Notes: a model not told the origin generated them from the sequence alone. DNA of 20,018 bases from an uncultured Eubacteriales bacterium (GCA_900542675.1 UQOT01000034.1:1-20018), one strand, 5' to 3'; positions 1 to 7,489 are shown, counted from the stretch's first letter. Made by a program: numbers and translations.

Positions 1-26
1 GCTCAGATCCACCGTTTATTTAAGCG

Positions 27-497
27 TTAGAGTCTACTTACCAATCTCTTTTCGGCAATATCCTCCCACTTTGTACCGGGCTTTCCGTAGTTCGCGTAGG
101 GATGAATAGATATCCCGCCGCGCGGCGTAAATTCGCCCAAGACCTCAATATATTTCGGGTCCATCAGCTTAATCAAATCCTTCATTATCTTGTTCACGCA
201 ATCCTCGTGGAAATCACCGTGATTGCGGAAGCTGAAAAGATACAGTTTAAGCGACTTACTCTCAACCATTTTCTCACCGGGAATATACGAAATAGTGATA
301 TTCGCAAAATCCGGCTGCCCGGTAATAGGGCACAGAGATGTAAACTCAGGACAGTTAAATCTCACCCAATAGTCGTTTTCCTTGTGTTTATTCTCAAATA
401 CCTCAAGCACCGACGGATCGTAATCTGACTTATACTCGGTGTTGCCGTTTCCGAGCAGTGTCAAGCCCTCGCGTCCGCGCATATCGTTACTGCTCAT
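27..497 (-). CDS. queF: NADPH-dependent 7-cyano-7-deazaguanine reductase QueF (single-domain type)
   Basis: QueF reduces the nitrile of preQ0 to the aminomethyl of preQ1 with NADPH, the last step before insertion into tRNA. The 156-aa length fits the short, YkvM-like cytosolic family. Visible family residues are the nucleophile Cys56 in SLCPITGQPDFA, Asp63 seven residues later, the NADPH-binding ESKSLK motif at 79-84, and His97-Glu98 in GDFHED. The ATG at 497 is chosen because AGGGAGGT lies just upstream at normal spacing; an in-frame extension to 515 would overlap the end of queC and has no ribosome site. It is the last visible gene of the queDE-folE-queCF set, 14 nt after queC. Presence of QueF implies the pathway goes on to preQ1 and tRNA rather than stopping at preQ0. 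Tgt and QueA are not in the window. Confidence 0.96.
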   Translation of the reverse strand: MSSNDMRGREGLTLLGNGNTEYKSDYDPSVLEVFENKHKENDYWVRFNCPEFTSLCPITGQPDFANITISYIPGEKMVESKSLKLYLFSFRNHGDFHEDCVNKIMKDLIKLMDPKYIEVLGEFTPRGGISIHPYANYGKPGTKWEDIAEKRLVSRL

Positions 498-511
498 TTT
501 ATACCTCCCTA

Positions 512-1195
512 TCAATATACATCAAGTCCGTTGGCTAAAAATGCGGCGCGTCTGTCACGGCAGGTGCCGCAGACACCGCACGGCTTATCGCCGCCCTCAT
601 AGCAGCTCCACGTCATCTCGTACGGGACACCAAGTCTTACACCCTCGGCGACCACTTGACTTTTATTGAGCGTTACAAACGGTGCTTCAACCCTTATCTG
701 TCCGCCGCTTCCTTCATAAATTGCCATATTCATCGCATTGTTAAACACTTCGCTGCAGTCGGGATACGCATTACCGGCGGCATCATCACTGTGCGCGCCA
801 TAATATATAACCTCTGCTCCGAATGACAGCGCTATACTTGCGGCTGCCGAGAGAAAAAGTCCGTTGCGAAACGGTACATATGTCGATACCGGCTCGCCGT
901 CTGCAGCTTCAAGCTGTTCGGCATAGCTCAGCTTCGGTATTTCCGAATTATTATTCTGCTCAAGCAGCGAACAATCGCTGTACTTAAACATTAACGACAA
1001 ATCAATCGTCAGCCGTTTAACCTTATAATACGCGGCTATATTCTCAGCCGCCTTAATTTCCTTTGAGTGCTTTTGTCCGTAAAACACAGAGAGTGCGGCA
1101 ACGTTGTCTGCTCCGTACTTCTCTATTGCAAGCGCGAGGGCTGTTGTACTGTCAACGCCGCCGCTGAACAAAACCACCGCCTTATACTTTTCCAA
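512..1195 (-). CDS. queC: 7-cyano-7-deazaguanine synthase QueC
   Basis: QueC converts 7-carboxy-7-deazaguanine to preQ0 using ATP and ammonia. The PP-loop (ATP pyrophosphatase) motif SGGVDS is at residues 11-16. The C-terminal zinc site has four cysteines, Cys198, Cys206, Cys209 and Cys212, in the CYEGG...CGVCGTC pattern typical of QueC. Product length is 227 aa. The start is inferred to be TTG at 1195, eight bases after a GGAGG at about 1203-1207; the more upstream TTG at 1210 would overlap that ribosome site and cannot use it. It sits between folE (24 nt upstream) and queF (14 nt downstream) and is clearly part of the same transcript. Identity is firm; the exact start is an inference from Shine-Dalgarno spacing. 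Confidence 0.96.
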   Translation of the reverse strand: MEKYKAVVLFSGGVDSTTALALAIEKYGADNVAALSVFYGQKHSKEIKAAENIAAYYKVKRLTIDLSLMFKYSDCSLLEQNNNSEIPKLSYAEQLEAADGEPVSTYVPFRNGLFLSAAASIALSFGAEVIYYGAHSDDAAGNAYPDCSEVFNNAMNMAIYEGSGGQIRVEAPFVTLNKSQVVAEGVRLGVPYEMTWSCYEGGDKPCGVCGTCRDRRAAFLANGLDVY

Positions 1196-1219
1196 ACCAA
1201 AAACCTCCAAAAAAACTAC

Positions 1220-1813
1220 TCAGGAACCAAGCACCTGTGTCACTAATTCAAAATCATCAGCGAACTTGCCGCGCAGAGTACGCGTTAAAGTCTTTGCGGA
1301 CGGCTTTTGAATTCCACGTGCCGTCATACAGCTGTGACTCGCCTCTATAAACACTGCCACATCGGGGCTGCCGGTGATTTCCGACATAATCTCCGCGATG
1401 TCCGTGCCAATCCGCTCCTGTATCTGAAGCCGTCTGCACACCATATCCGCAATACGCGCTATCTTGCTAAGCCCGATTACACGTCCTGCGGGAATGTACG
1501 CGACCGACACATTCATATCATACATCAGAGCCATATGATGCTCACAATAGCTGAACACTTCTATATCTTTAACGACAACCACATCGTTTGTGCTGCCAAA
1601 CGAATCGGGATCGTCCTCAAACGTCTTGTTAAACATTTCGGCAATCTCAGCATTTGTATAGTTTATCCCCTTAAAAACCTCGCTGTACATCCTTGCGACA
1701 CGCTTTGGGGTGTCTTTAAGACCCTCCCTTTCTGGATTTTCACCGAGTGCTTCGATTATGCCGCGAACGTGATTTTCTATCGCCGCGGTATCTATCTTTT
1801 TCCTGCTGTCCAA
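1220..1813 (-). CDS. folE: GTP cyclohydrolase I FolE (in queuosine operon)
   Basis: FolE opens GTP to 7,8-dihydroneopterin triphosphate, the substrate of QueD and also the first folate intermediate. The 197-aa protein has the canonical zinc ligands Cys90 and His93 (CEHH) and Cys162 (ASHSCMTARG). It also has the core stretch YIPAGRVIGLSKIARI at about 107-122 and the QER motif near 132-134. I place the start at TTG 1813, one base after the queE stop and about eight bases after AGAGAGG. The GTG at 1822 would sit directly on the ribosome site. Because it lies between queE and queC, its main job here is probably to feed the 7-deazaguanine pathway. Whether it is the cell's only GTP cyclohydrolase I, and so also serves folate, cannot be judged from the window. 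Confidence 0.95.
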   Translation of the reverse strand: MDSRKKIDTAAIENHVRGIIEALGENPEREGLKDTPKRVARMYSEVFKGINYTNAEIAEMFNKTFEDDPDSFGSTNDVVVVKDIEVFSYCEHHMALMYDMNVSVAYIPAGRVIGLSKIARIADMVCRRLQIQERIGTDIAEIMSEITGSPDVAVFIEASHSCMTARGIQKPSAKTLTRTLRGKFADDFELVTQVLGS

Positions 1814-1814
1814 A

Positions 1815-2480
1815 CTATACACCTCTCTTGTCAGGATCCCATATTACCTTATGCATCTGTATCTGCATATTTACATCATTTAAATTATTCTTAATCATAA
1901 AGTCCACGATTTCCACAGGCTCAATACTGCCGAATACCGGACTTATATACACGCCGCATCTTCCTATGAGATCATACTCCTTCATAATCTCCTTTGCGCG
2001 GTTTAAATCGTTTTTACTGCCCGCAACAAATTTCACACAGTCGTTACGCTTAAGCAGCTGAAAATTTGAGAGTATCATCTTGTTTTCCATACCGCTAAGC
2101 GGCAGCTTATAGTCCATCGTGAATACGGGGCGTATTTCCTCAGCGCAAAACGGCTTTAAATCTACCGCTCCGTTTGTTTCAATCTCAACACGCAAATCCG
2201 CAGCTTTGAGGGATTTTAAGAGCTCACTCATTCCGTCTCTTAAAAGAGGCTCTCCGCCCGTTAGAGTTACATTTTTTACTCCGCTTCTTTCTATGTACTT
2301 TAAAATATCATCGGCGGAAAGCAGTTCATACTGTGCGTCCTTTTCATTTGCCCACTCGGTATCGCAGTATGAACACCTGAGGTTACAGCCCTTAAAGCGT
2401 ATAAATACCGCAAGCTGACCTGCACGCCTGCCCTCGCCGTTTATGCTGATAAATTTTTCGCAAACTTCAAACATAACCAT
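1815..2480 (-). CDS. queE: 7-carboxy-7-deazaguanine synthase QueE (radical SAM)
   Basis: QueE is the radical SAM enzyme that contracts the 6-carboxytetrahydropterin ring to 7-carboxy-7-deazaguanine. The [4Fe-4S] cluster ligands are Cys32, Cys36 and Cys39 in GCNLRCSYCDT. The SAM-binding GGEP is at 75-78, and the C-terminal MHKVIWDPDKRGV is typical of the family. Length is 221 aa. The start is the least certain of this operon: ATG 2480 and ATG 2474 are both possible and only a weak GAAAG lies upstream, which suggests translational coupling to queD, whose stop is three bases away. Downstream, folE starts one base after the queE stop. Confidence 0.95.
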   Translation of the reverse strand: MVMFEVCEKFISINGEGRRAGQLAVFIRFKGCNLRCSYCDTEWANEKDAQYELLSADDILKYIERSGVKNVTLTGGEPLLRDGMSELLKSLKAADLRVEIETNGAVDLKPFCAEEIRPVFTMDYKLPLSGMENKMILSNFQLLKRNDCVKFVAGSKNDLNRAKEIMKEYDLIGRCGVYISPVFGSIEPVEIVDFMIKNNLNDVNMQIQMHKVIWDPDKRGV

Positions 2481-2483
2481 ATT

Positions 2484-2909
2484 TTAACTTTCAAAATACT
2501 CCGCACAATTCTCGGGCGTCTCGTAAACCTTGACAGAACATATCGGCAAACCGCTTTCTTTAAGCTTATCGAATATGTACTTTGCGAAATTCTCGGCAGT
2601 CGGTCTGAAATCAGCCGCTAAAACGTCAAACTCCTCTTCCTCAAGCATCATCAGAGTAGAACCTCGCAGAGTATCGCGCTCATAAACCAACTTGTGGTCA
2701 AACTCAGCCGCAATCTCTCTGAGCTTGTGCTTTATATCTGAAAAGTCAATAACCATACCGCGGCTTGTTCCGGCTTCAATCAGGTTATCCGACTCCGCCG
2801 TAACAACAATCCGCCATCTGTGGCCGTGAATATTTCTGCACATTCCCTCATGAAACGCCAAAAAATGCGCAGCGTCGAAATGCGTCTCACACGAAACTCT
2901 GTACCCCAT
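2484..2909 (-). CDS. queD: 6-carboxy-5,6,7,8-tetrahydropterin synthase QueD
   Basis: QueD converts dihydroneopterin triphosphate to 6-carboxytetrahydropterin. The 141-aa protein belongs to the PTPS/QueD family. Zinc ligands are His15, His28 and His30 (FDAAH and NIHGH), the catalytic Cys24 lies between them, and the C-terminal half has PTAENFAKY and the YETPENCAEY segment seen in QueD. The ATG at 2909 follows a good AAGGGGGA ribosome site. It is the first que gene, 33 bases after the RNase J stop. No promoter, terminator or preQ1 riboswitch is recognisable in that gap, so it is probably transcribed together with rnj. Confidence 0.95.
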   Translation of the reverse strand: MGYRVSCETHFDAAHFLAFHEGMCRNIHGHRWRIVVTAESDNLIEAGTSRGMVIDFSDIKHKLREIAAEFDHKLVYERDTLRGSTLMMLEEEEFDVLAADFRPTAENFAKYIFDKLKESGLPICSVKVYETPENCAEYFES

Positions 2910-2942
2910 TATAATCCCCCTTTTATCTGCGCCTATGATATA

Positions 2943-4859
2943 TTAAACTTCCATTATAATAGGTAAAATCATAGGTCTGCGCTTTGTCTTGTAATAGAGA
3001 TAATTGCCGACCTCGTTCTTAACTCTGGTTTTAACTGTTGTCCAATCGAACGAACGCCTGCTCAAACACTCCTCAACCACATCGGCTGCGTGAACCTTAA
3101 TCTCGTCCATAAGGTCCTCAGACTCTCTAACATACACAAATCCCCTTGAAATTATATCGGGACCGGATATACACTCGCCAGTCTCTTTGTCTATCGTCAT
3201 TACAACGATGATTATTCCGTCTTCGGCCAAATGCTTTCTGTCTCTTAACACTATATTACCGACGTCGCCAACGCCAAGACCGTCAACCAGAACCTTTCCC
3301 GCGGGCACAGTACCGACAATTTTTGCACTCTGCGGCGAAATTTCAAGAACCTTGCCGTTGTCCAAAACAAAAATATTCTTCTTATCTATTCCCGTCCGCT
3401 CCGCAAGCTCCTTGTGTTTGCATAGGTGACGGTACTCGCCGTGAACAGGTATAAAATACTTCGGCTTAACAAGCGAAAGTATAATTTTTAGCTCCTCCTG
3501 ACAAGCGTGACCCGATACGTGAACATCGGCAGACTTTTCATAAATAACCTCCGCGCCGTGCTTTAAAAGCTCATTTACAACGTTTGCTACCGATTTCTCG
3601 TTACCCGGAATAGGACTTGCCGAGATAATAACCAGGTCGCCGGGCTCAATGTTAATCTTCTTATGGCTTGTAAATGCCATTCTGGTGAGCGCTGCCATAG
3701 ATTCGCCCTGACTGCCTGTTGTGACAACAACAAGCTGCTCCTTTGGATAACGGTTTATATCGTCAATGCTGATAAGCGTCTTGTCGGGCACGTGCATATA
3801 CTCAAGCTCAATTGCAGCCTCCAATACGTTCTCCATACTTCTGCCGGAAACCGCGACTTTACGGTTGCTCTTTACCGCCGCGTCAATAATTTGCTGTACT
3901 CTGTGAACGTTTGACGCAAACGTTGCAACGATAATTCTCTGCTTATTCTGATCGGCCTTGTCGAAAAGATTGTAAAACGTTTTACCGATTGTGCTCTCAC
4001 TGTAGGTTATTCCGGGTCTGTCCGCGTTCGTACTGTCCGACATAAGCGCAAGCACACCTTCTCTGCCAAGCTCACCAAATCTTGCCAGATTAATCATATC
4101 GCTGTCAATCGGCGTCGAATCAATCTTAAAATCACCAGTGTGCAGAATTACTCCACTGGGTGTATGCAGCGCTATCGCAACAGCGTCCGCTATAGAATGA
4201 TTGGTATGAATAAACTCCGCGGTAAAAGAGCCGAGTTTCACTCTGTCGCCCGCGTTTACCGTATTTAATTTGCACTGATTAAGTATTCCGTGCTCAATAA
4301 GCTTGTTTTTCAAAATCCCGAGAGTGAGCCGCGTTCCGTAAACCGGCACCGAAAACTCTTTTAATACAAACGGCAGCGCACCGATATGGTCCTCATGTCC
4401 GTGCGTCAGCACAATGCCGCGTATCTTATCGGCAATCTTATGAAGATACGTTATATCCGGTATAACGATATCAACGCCGAGCATATCATCATCCGGAAAA
4501 GCCATACCGCAGTCCAATATAACCGCATCGCTTTCATATTCAAAAACCGTAAGGTTCTTGCCGATTTCATTAAGGCCGCCAAGCGGAATAATTTTTATAG
4601 GCTTGCCGTTTGCCGTGCGGGTCTTTTGAACGCTCTGCCCGCTCCTTTGCTGAATATTCCGTGCAGCCCTGCCGCCTGACTGATTTTGACCTGCACGACT
4701 GCCGTTGTTTATATTTCTTGAATTACTCTTGCTCGAATTATTCTTATTCGCCCCTCCGAGCTTAGTAATTTTATCAACCATCTTATACGCCACCTTGCCG
4801 GCAACGTTCTGCTGTCTGCCGCTGCCTTGGCGGGTATTGTTGTTATTGCTGTTCTTCAA
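2943..4859 (-). CDS. rnj: Ribonuclease J with low-complexity N-terminal extension
   Basis: RNase J is a metallo-beta-lactamase/beta-CASP ribonuclease with 5'-to-3' exonuclease and endonuclease activity, central to mRNA decay and rRNA maturation in Bacillota. The core starts near residue 88 with IKIIPLGGLNEIGKN. The metal-binding HGHEDH is at 153-158, and ILHTGDFKID, MSDSTNAD, HVSGHACQEE and FIPVHGEYRH follow in family order, with the usual C-terminal domain. The total of 638 aa exceeds the usual ~555 aa because of about 85 extra residues rich in Asn, Ser, Gly, Gln and Arg. Within these, residues 19-35 look like a short amphipathic helix (VAGKVAYKMVDKITKLG). The start is TTG at 4859 with AGGAGG seven to eight bases upstream; no closer alternative has a ribosome site. 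Whether this is the J1 or J2 paralogue cannot be told. Confidence 0.95.
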   Translation of the reverse strand: MKNSNNNNTRQGSGRQQNVAGKVAYKMVDKITKLGGANKNNSSKSNSRNINNGSRAGQNQSGGRAARNIQQRSGQSVQKTRTANGKPIKIIPLGGLNEIGKNLTVFEYESDAVILDCGMAFPDDDMLGVDIVIPDITYLHKIADKIRGIVLTHGHEDHIGALPFVLKEFSVPVYGTRLTLGILKNKLIEHGILNQCKLNTVNAGDRVKLGSFTAEFIHTNHSIADAVAIALHTPSGVILHTGDFKIDSTPIDSDMINLARFGELGREGVLALMSDSTNADRPGITYSESTIGKTFYNLFDKADQNKQRIIVATFASNVHRVQQIIDAAVKSNRKVAVSGRSMENVLEAAIELEYMHVPDKTLISIDDINRYPKEQLVVVTTGSQGESMAALTRMAFTSHKKINIEPGDLVIISASPIPGNEKSVANVVNELLKHGAEVIYEKSADVHVSGHACQEELKIILSLVKPKYFIPVHGEYRHLCKHKELAERTGIDKKNIFVLDNGKVLEISPQSAKIVGTVPAGKVLVDGLGVGDVGNIVLRDRKHLAEDGIIIVVMTIDKETGECISGPDIISRGFVYVRESEDLMDEIKVHAADVVEECLSRRSFDWTTVKTRVKNEVGNYLYYKTKRRPMILPIIMEV

Positions 4860-4917
4860 ATATTCTCCTCCTGTTTCTTTTAAATTTTAGTCCGTTCACA
4901 ATACAATTCATCTAGTT

Positions 4918-4946
4918 ATTATAGCATACCGATTTGTCTAATGCAA
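4918..4946 (-). promoter_or_regulatory. Predicted sigma-A promoter for rnj (and probably the que operon)
   Basis: Read on the minus strand, TTGCAT (plus-strand 4941-4946) is followed after exactly 17 bases by a perfect TATAAT (4918-4923), which is preceded by TGC to make an extended -10. Transcription would start near 4911 and give a leader of about 50 nt ending in AGGAGG before the rnj start. It is the only strong promoter I see between the mutase-like gene and queF. Its -35 lies directly beyond the stop codon of the mutase-like gene and overlaps one copy of a direct repeat. Confidence 0.8.
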
Positions 4947-4973
4947 GCATTTATTTACTTTTTGCAAGCATTT
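4942..4973. repeat. Two 11-bp direct repeats 21 bases apart at the rnj promoter
   Basis: TGCAAGCATTT occurs at 4942-4952 and again at 4963-4973, a period of 21 bases or two helical turns. The first copy overlaps the -35 of the rnj promoter and the stop codon of the mutase-like gene. The second lies in the last codons of that gene. The position and phase would suit a regulator binding one face of the DNA, but this is inference, and the second copy is also constrained by coding. Confidence 0.4.
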
Positions 4974-6162
4974 TTATTTTTTCTTTGATATCCGCCGAAA
5001 TTTCCTCGGCTGCTTCAATACTCTCAGCCTCCGTAATAACTTTAATTACTCCGCTCGTTCCCATGGGTACAACTACGGCTATACCGCTGTCTGCCTGAAT
5101 TTTAATCCCACCGCTCCCTGTCTGCTGCGTGCTTTTCATACTTTTTTTAATTCTGTTTATTATTTCGTCTATATCTCCGCCGCAATCGATTTCCGCTTCA
5201 GCTTTGAAAATTTTGGGCAATGTGTCAACCAGCGCGTCAAACGACCTATCGAAGCGGTTTAAAAAATCAAGAATTCTAACCGCTGCATACACTCCGTCAA
5301 ACTCCATCATAAGCTGCTCGGCGCTGCCGCAGGCTATCATTTTTTCCATTCTCTGCCGTCTTCCGCCGTCTGTGCGGATTACATTCCCGCCCTGCTTTAA
5401 AATGGCGTCCTCCGCCGCACGGGATACGCTCTCAGGCAGCACAAACGTTCTGACACTGCTGTCGTGCAGCAGAACGTAGGTCATAACAAGCAGCGCCTGT
5501 TCCTCGGTTATCTCCTCGCCGTCGGACTTTTTGAGTATTATCCTGTCGCCGCCGTCAACAATCTCACCGCCAAACTCATAATTATCCGCACAGCCCTCCT
5601 TCATACATCCATAAAACTCGGAAAGCACCTCGCTCAGCACCTCAGACACCGTCTTTAGCGCGGTCGTAAGATTAAAATTCATCTTAAACTCGCGGCTTTT
5701 AACGCTGTTAATCATATGACGAATATAGTATGTCTTAAACTCACTGAGTCGTTTTTCCACTCCAAATTTTCTGCCTCCGACAGTCTCCTCAATTCCGTGC
5801 TTAAACAGTACATCAGTCTGCTCGCGCGAAAGCTCTATGCCGTATTTATCCATAATGACAAGCGATATTTCATCCCTATCAACCGCACGAGTTCTTGAAA
5901 TATAAACACCGTAATCATTTCGGCAAAACCTGACCGCACTGCGCATAATAGGCAAATTCTGTACTCCGTAGTCAAACACATTTCCGCCGCAGAATTTAAT
6001 TCCTATCTTTACTGCATCGGCAATCATATCGGCTCCGCTGTCACCATCGGTTCCTATCCCTACGCCGCTGCTCTGACGCACACCCAAAATTCTGCCTATC
6101 TTCATCGCGGTTTCGGGCGTTAAAATTTCCGTTTCATAACCAAAATTGCTCAATATATTCAT
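4951..6162 (-). CDS. Phosphohexomutase-like protein, probably catalytically inactive
   Basis: A 403-aa protein with the domain plan of alpha-D-phosphohexomutases (phosphoglucomutase/phosphomannomutase). Residues 12-28 match the opening helix, and VGIGTDGDSGADMIADAVKIG (34-54) resembles the usual first Rossmann-like segment. EEQALLVMTYVLL (220-232) and DGVYAAVRILDFL (289-301) match domain II/III helices, and GIKIQADSGIAVVVPMGTS at 352-370 matches the C-terminal domain. The active-site loops are altered. The phosphoserine loop TASHNP is replaced around YISRTRAV (88-94), the metal loop DxDxDR reads VDGGDR (202-207), no GExSGH sugar loop is seen near 277-288, and RPSGTEP reads VPMGTSG (365-371). 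The frame is intact, so this looks like a maintained pseudoenzyme. It resembles the mutase-like half of some clostridial sugar nucleotidyltransferase fusions, from memory. The start is uncertain: ATG 6162 touches a weak AAAGAGAG, and TTG 6153 has better spacing. Confidence 0.72.
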   Translation of the reverse strand: MNILSNFGYETEILTPETAMKIGRILGVRQSSGVGIGTDGDSGADMIADAVKIGIKFCGGNVFDYGVQNLPIMRSAVRFCRNDYGVYISRTRAVDRDEISLVIMDKYGIELSREQTDVLFKHGIEETVGGRKFGVEKRLSEFKTYYIRHMINSVKSREFKMNFNLTTALKTVSEVLSEVLSEFYGCMKEGCADNYEFGGEIVDGGDRIILKKSDGEEITEEQALLVMTYVLLHDSSVRTFVLPESVSRAAEDAILKQGGNVIRTDGGRRQRMEKMIACGSAEQLMMEFDGVYAAVRILDFLNRFDRSFDALVDTLPKIFKAEAEIDCGGDIDEIINRIKKSMKSTQQTGSGGIKIQADSGIAVVVPMGTSGVIKVITEAESIEAAEEISADIKEKIKMLAKSK

Positions 6163-6213
6163 CTCTCTTTATAAAAATTATTTTACAAATATTATTTGCT
6201 TTTAAAATTTAAC

Positions 6214-6242
6214 TATACAAATCTGAATATGTTTGATATAAT
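6214..6242 (+). promoter_or_regulatory. Predicted promoter for ung
   Basis: TATACA at 6214-6219 (four of six -35 bases) and a perfect TATAAT at 6237-6242 are separated by 17 bases. Transcription would begin near 6249, about 40 bases before the ung ATG. It lies in the 126-base AT-rich gap between the divergent mutase-like gene and ung. The opposite-strand promoter for the mutase-like gene must lie in the same gap, but the region is too AT-rich to choose one. Confidence 0.65.
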
Positions 6243-6288
6243 AAATGTACCAAACTCATAAATTAAAATTGTATAAGGAGATAATTCT

Positions 6289-6948
6289 ATGGTAAATATA
6301 GGAAATGATTGGGATGAACTGCTCGGCGGAGAATTTGAAAAGGAGTACTATTTAAGGCTCCGTGCGTTCCTTTCCCGCGAATACAAGACCGGCACGATCT
6401 ATCCCGATATGTATGACATATTTAACGCGCTGAAGTTCACACCGTACAGCGATACAAAGGTTGTCATTATCGGTCAGGACCCGTATCACGGCGAAGGTCA
6501 GGCGCACGGACTTTGCTTTTCGGTTATGCCTCCCGTTCCTCCGCCGCCGTCTCTTAAAAACATCTATAAAGAGATTGAAAATGAGCTTGGCACACCGCCG
6601 CCAAGCGACGGAGACCTTACACGCTGGGCGAAGCAGGGGGTTCTGCTCCTTAACACCGTGCTCACCGTTAGGGCGGGACTTGCAAACTCCCACCGCGGTG
6701 TCGGCTGGGAAATATTCACCGACAAGATTATCGAGCTGCTATCACAGCGCGAAAAGCCGATGGTATTTATGCTGTGGGGCAACAATGCCAAAGCCAAAAG
6801 CGCACTGATTACAAACCCACGTCATCTTATACTCACAGCGGCGCACCCAAGTCCGCTATCGGCATATAACGGATTTTTCGGCTGCGGTCACTTTAAGACT
6901 TGTAACGAATTCCTAAAGAACAACGGTGAAACGCCTATAAACTGGTAA
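6289..6948 (+). CDS. ung: Uracil-DNA glycosylase (family 1)
   Basis: Ung removes uracil from DNA and starts base excision repair in the cytoplasm. The 219-aa length is normal. Family 1 motifs are complete: the catalytic water-activating loop GQDPYH at 62-67 with Asp64, the proline-rich loop PPPPSLKNIYKE at 84-95, LLLNTVLTV at 119-127 with the uracil-contacting Asn122, and the DNA-intercalating HPSPLSAY at 186-193. The start ATG follows AAGGAG with nine-base spacing. It is the first gene of a plus-strand run with a small lipoprotein gene 33 bases on and then a regulator. No terminator separates these genes, so they are probably co-transcribed, although no functional link is obvious. Confidence 0.97.
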   Translation: MVNIGNDWDELLGGEFEKEYYLRLRAFLSREYKTGTIYPDMYDIFNALKFTPYSDTKVVIIGQDPYHGEGQAHGLCFSVMPPVPPPPSLKNIYKEIENELGTPPPSDGDLTRWAKQGVLLLNTVLTVRAGLANSHRGVGWEIFTDKIIELLSQREKPMVFMLWGNNAKAKSALITNPRHLILTAAHPSPLSAYNGFFGCGHFKTCNEFLKNNGETPINW

Positions 6949-6981
6949 CAAAATATATTTTTATATAAAGGGGTAATAATT

Positions 6982-7485
6982 ATGAAATCATTTTTCAAAA
7001 AAGGTTTTAAACTCACGGCAATCACTATGGCTGCCGCAATAACGGCAGCTGCGCTAAGCGGCTGTTCGTTCGGCAAAAAGAGCGTACCCGCATCCACAAC
7101 AACTCCGACAGCTGCATCACAGGATATTGCCACAGAAACACCCAATCCGGAAAAACTGATTGTCGGCAAATGGGAGGTTATAAATGTTACCGACCAAAAC
7201 GGCGAAGAGGTAAATCTCGCCGATGCCGATTTAAGCGGCACACCGCTTGAAAGCTATGCAAGCGTTATCGGAATGGTGCTTAAAAAGGGCGTCAGCATCG
7301 AATTTAAAGAAGATAAAACAATTCCGCTCGTAATTACAACCGGTGAATATGAAATTGACGGCGACAACCTTATTATTTCTATTCCAAAGGTTTCATCACA
7401 GTCAATTAAAACAACATTTGACATAAACGAGTCTGACTTAACAATTAAAATAGGAACTTATACCATTAATCTTACCAAAAAATAA
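6982..7485 (+). CDS. Small lipoprotein with lipocalin-like domain
   Basis: A 167-aa protein with a type II signal peptide: basic residues at 3-10, a hydrophobic Ala-rich stretch at 11-25 and the lipobox LSGC, with Cys28 the predicted lipidated residue. A Ser/Thr/Pro-rich linker (about 30-56) leads to a domain of about 110 residues with the pattern VGKWEV (61-66), EFKEDKT, GEYEIDGDNLIIS and a final TYTINL. This alternating strand pattern is typical of small lipocalin-like beta-barrel lipoproteins of Bacillota. The ligand is unknown. The ATG has AAAGGGG eight bases upstream. It lies between ung and a MocR-type regulator, and no terminator is seen on either side. The lipoprotein call is strong; the lipocalin-like fold is inferred from pattern only. 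Confidence 0.85.
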   Translation: MKSFFKKGFKLTAITMAAAITAAALSGCSFGKKSVPASTTTPTAASQDIATETPNPEKLIVGKWEVINVTDQNGEEVNLADADLSGTPLESYASVIGMVLKKGVSIEFKEDKTIPLVITTGEYEIDGDNLIISIPKVSSQSIKTTFDINESDLTIKIGTYTINLTKK

Positions 7486-7489
7486 AACA

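Noticed and set aside
1307..1894. A 195-codon plus-strand frame across folE and the end of queE
   Set aside because: Antisense to two well conserved genes and spans their junction.
2910..2942. Possible preQ1 riboswitch before queD
   Set aside because: Only 33 bases; no stem-loop followed by an A-rich tail pairing into the loop, as the preQ1-I aptamer needs, could be drawn.
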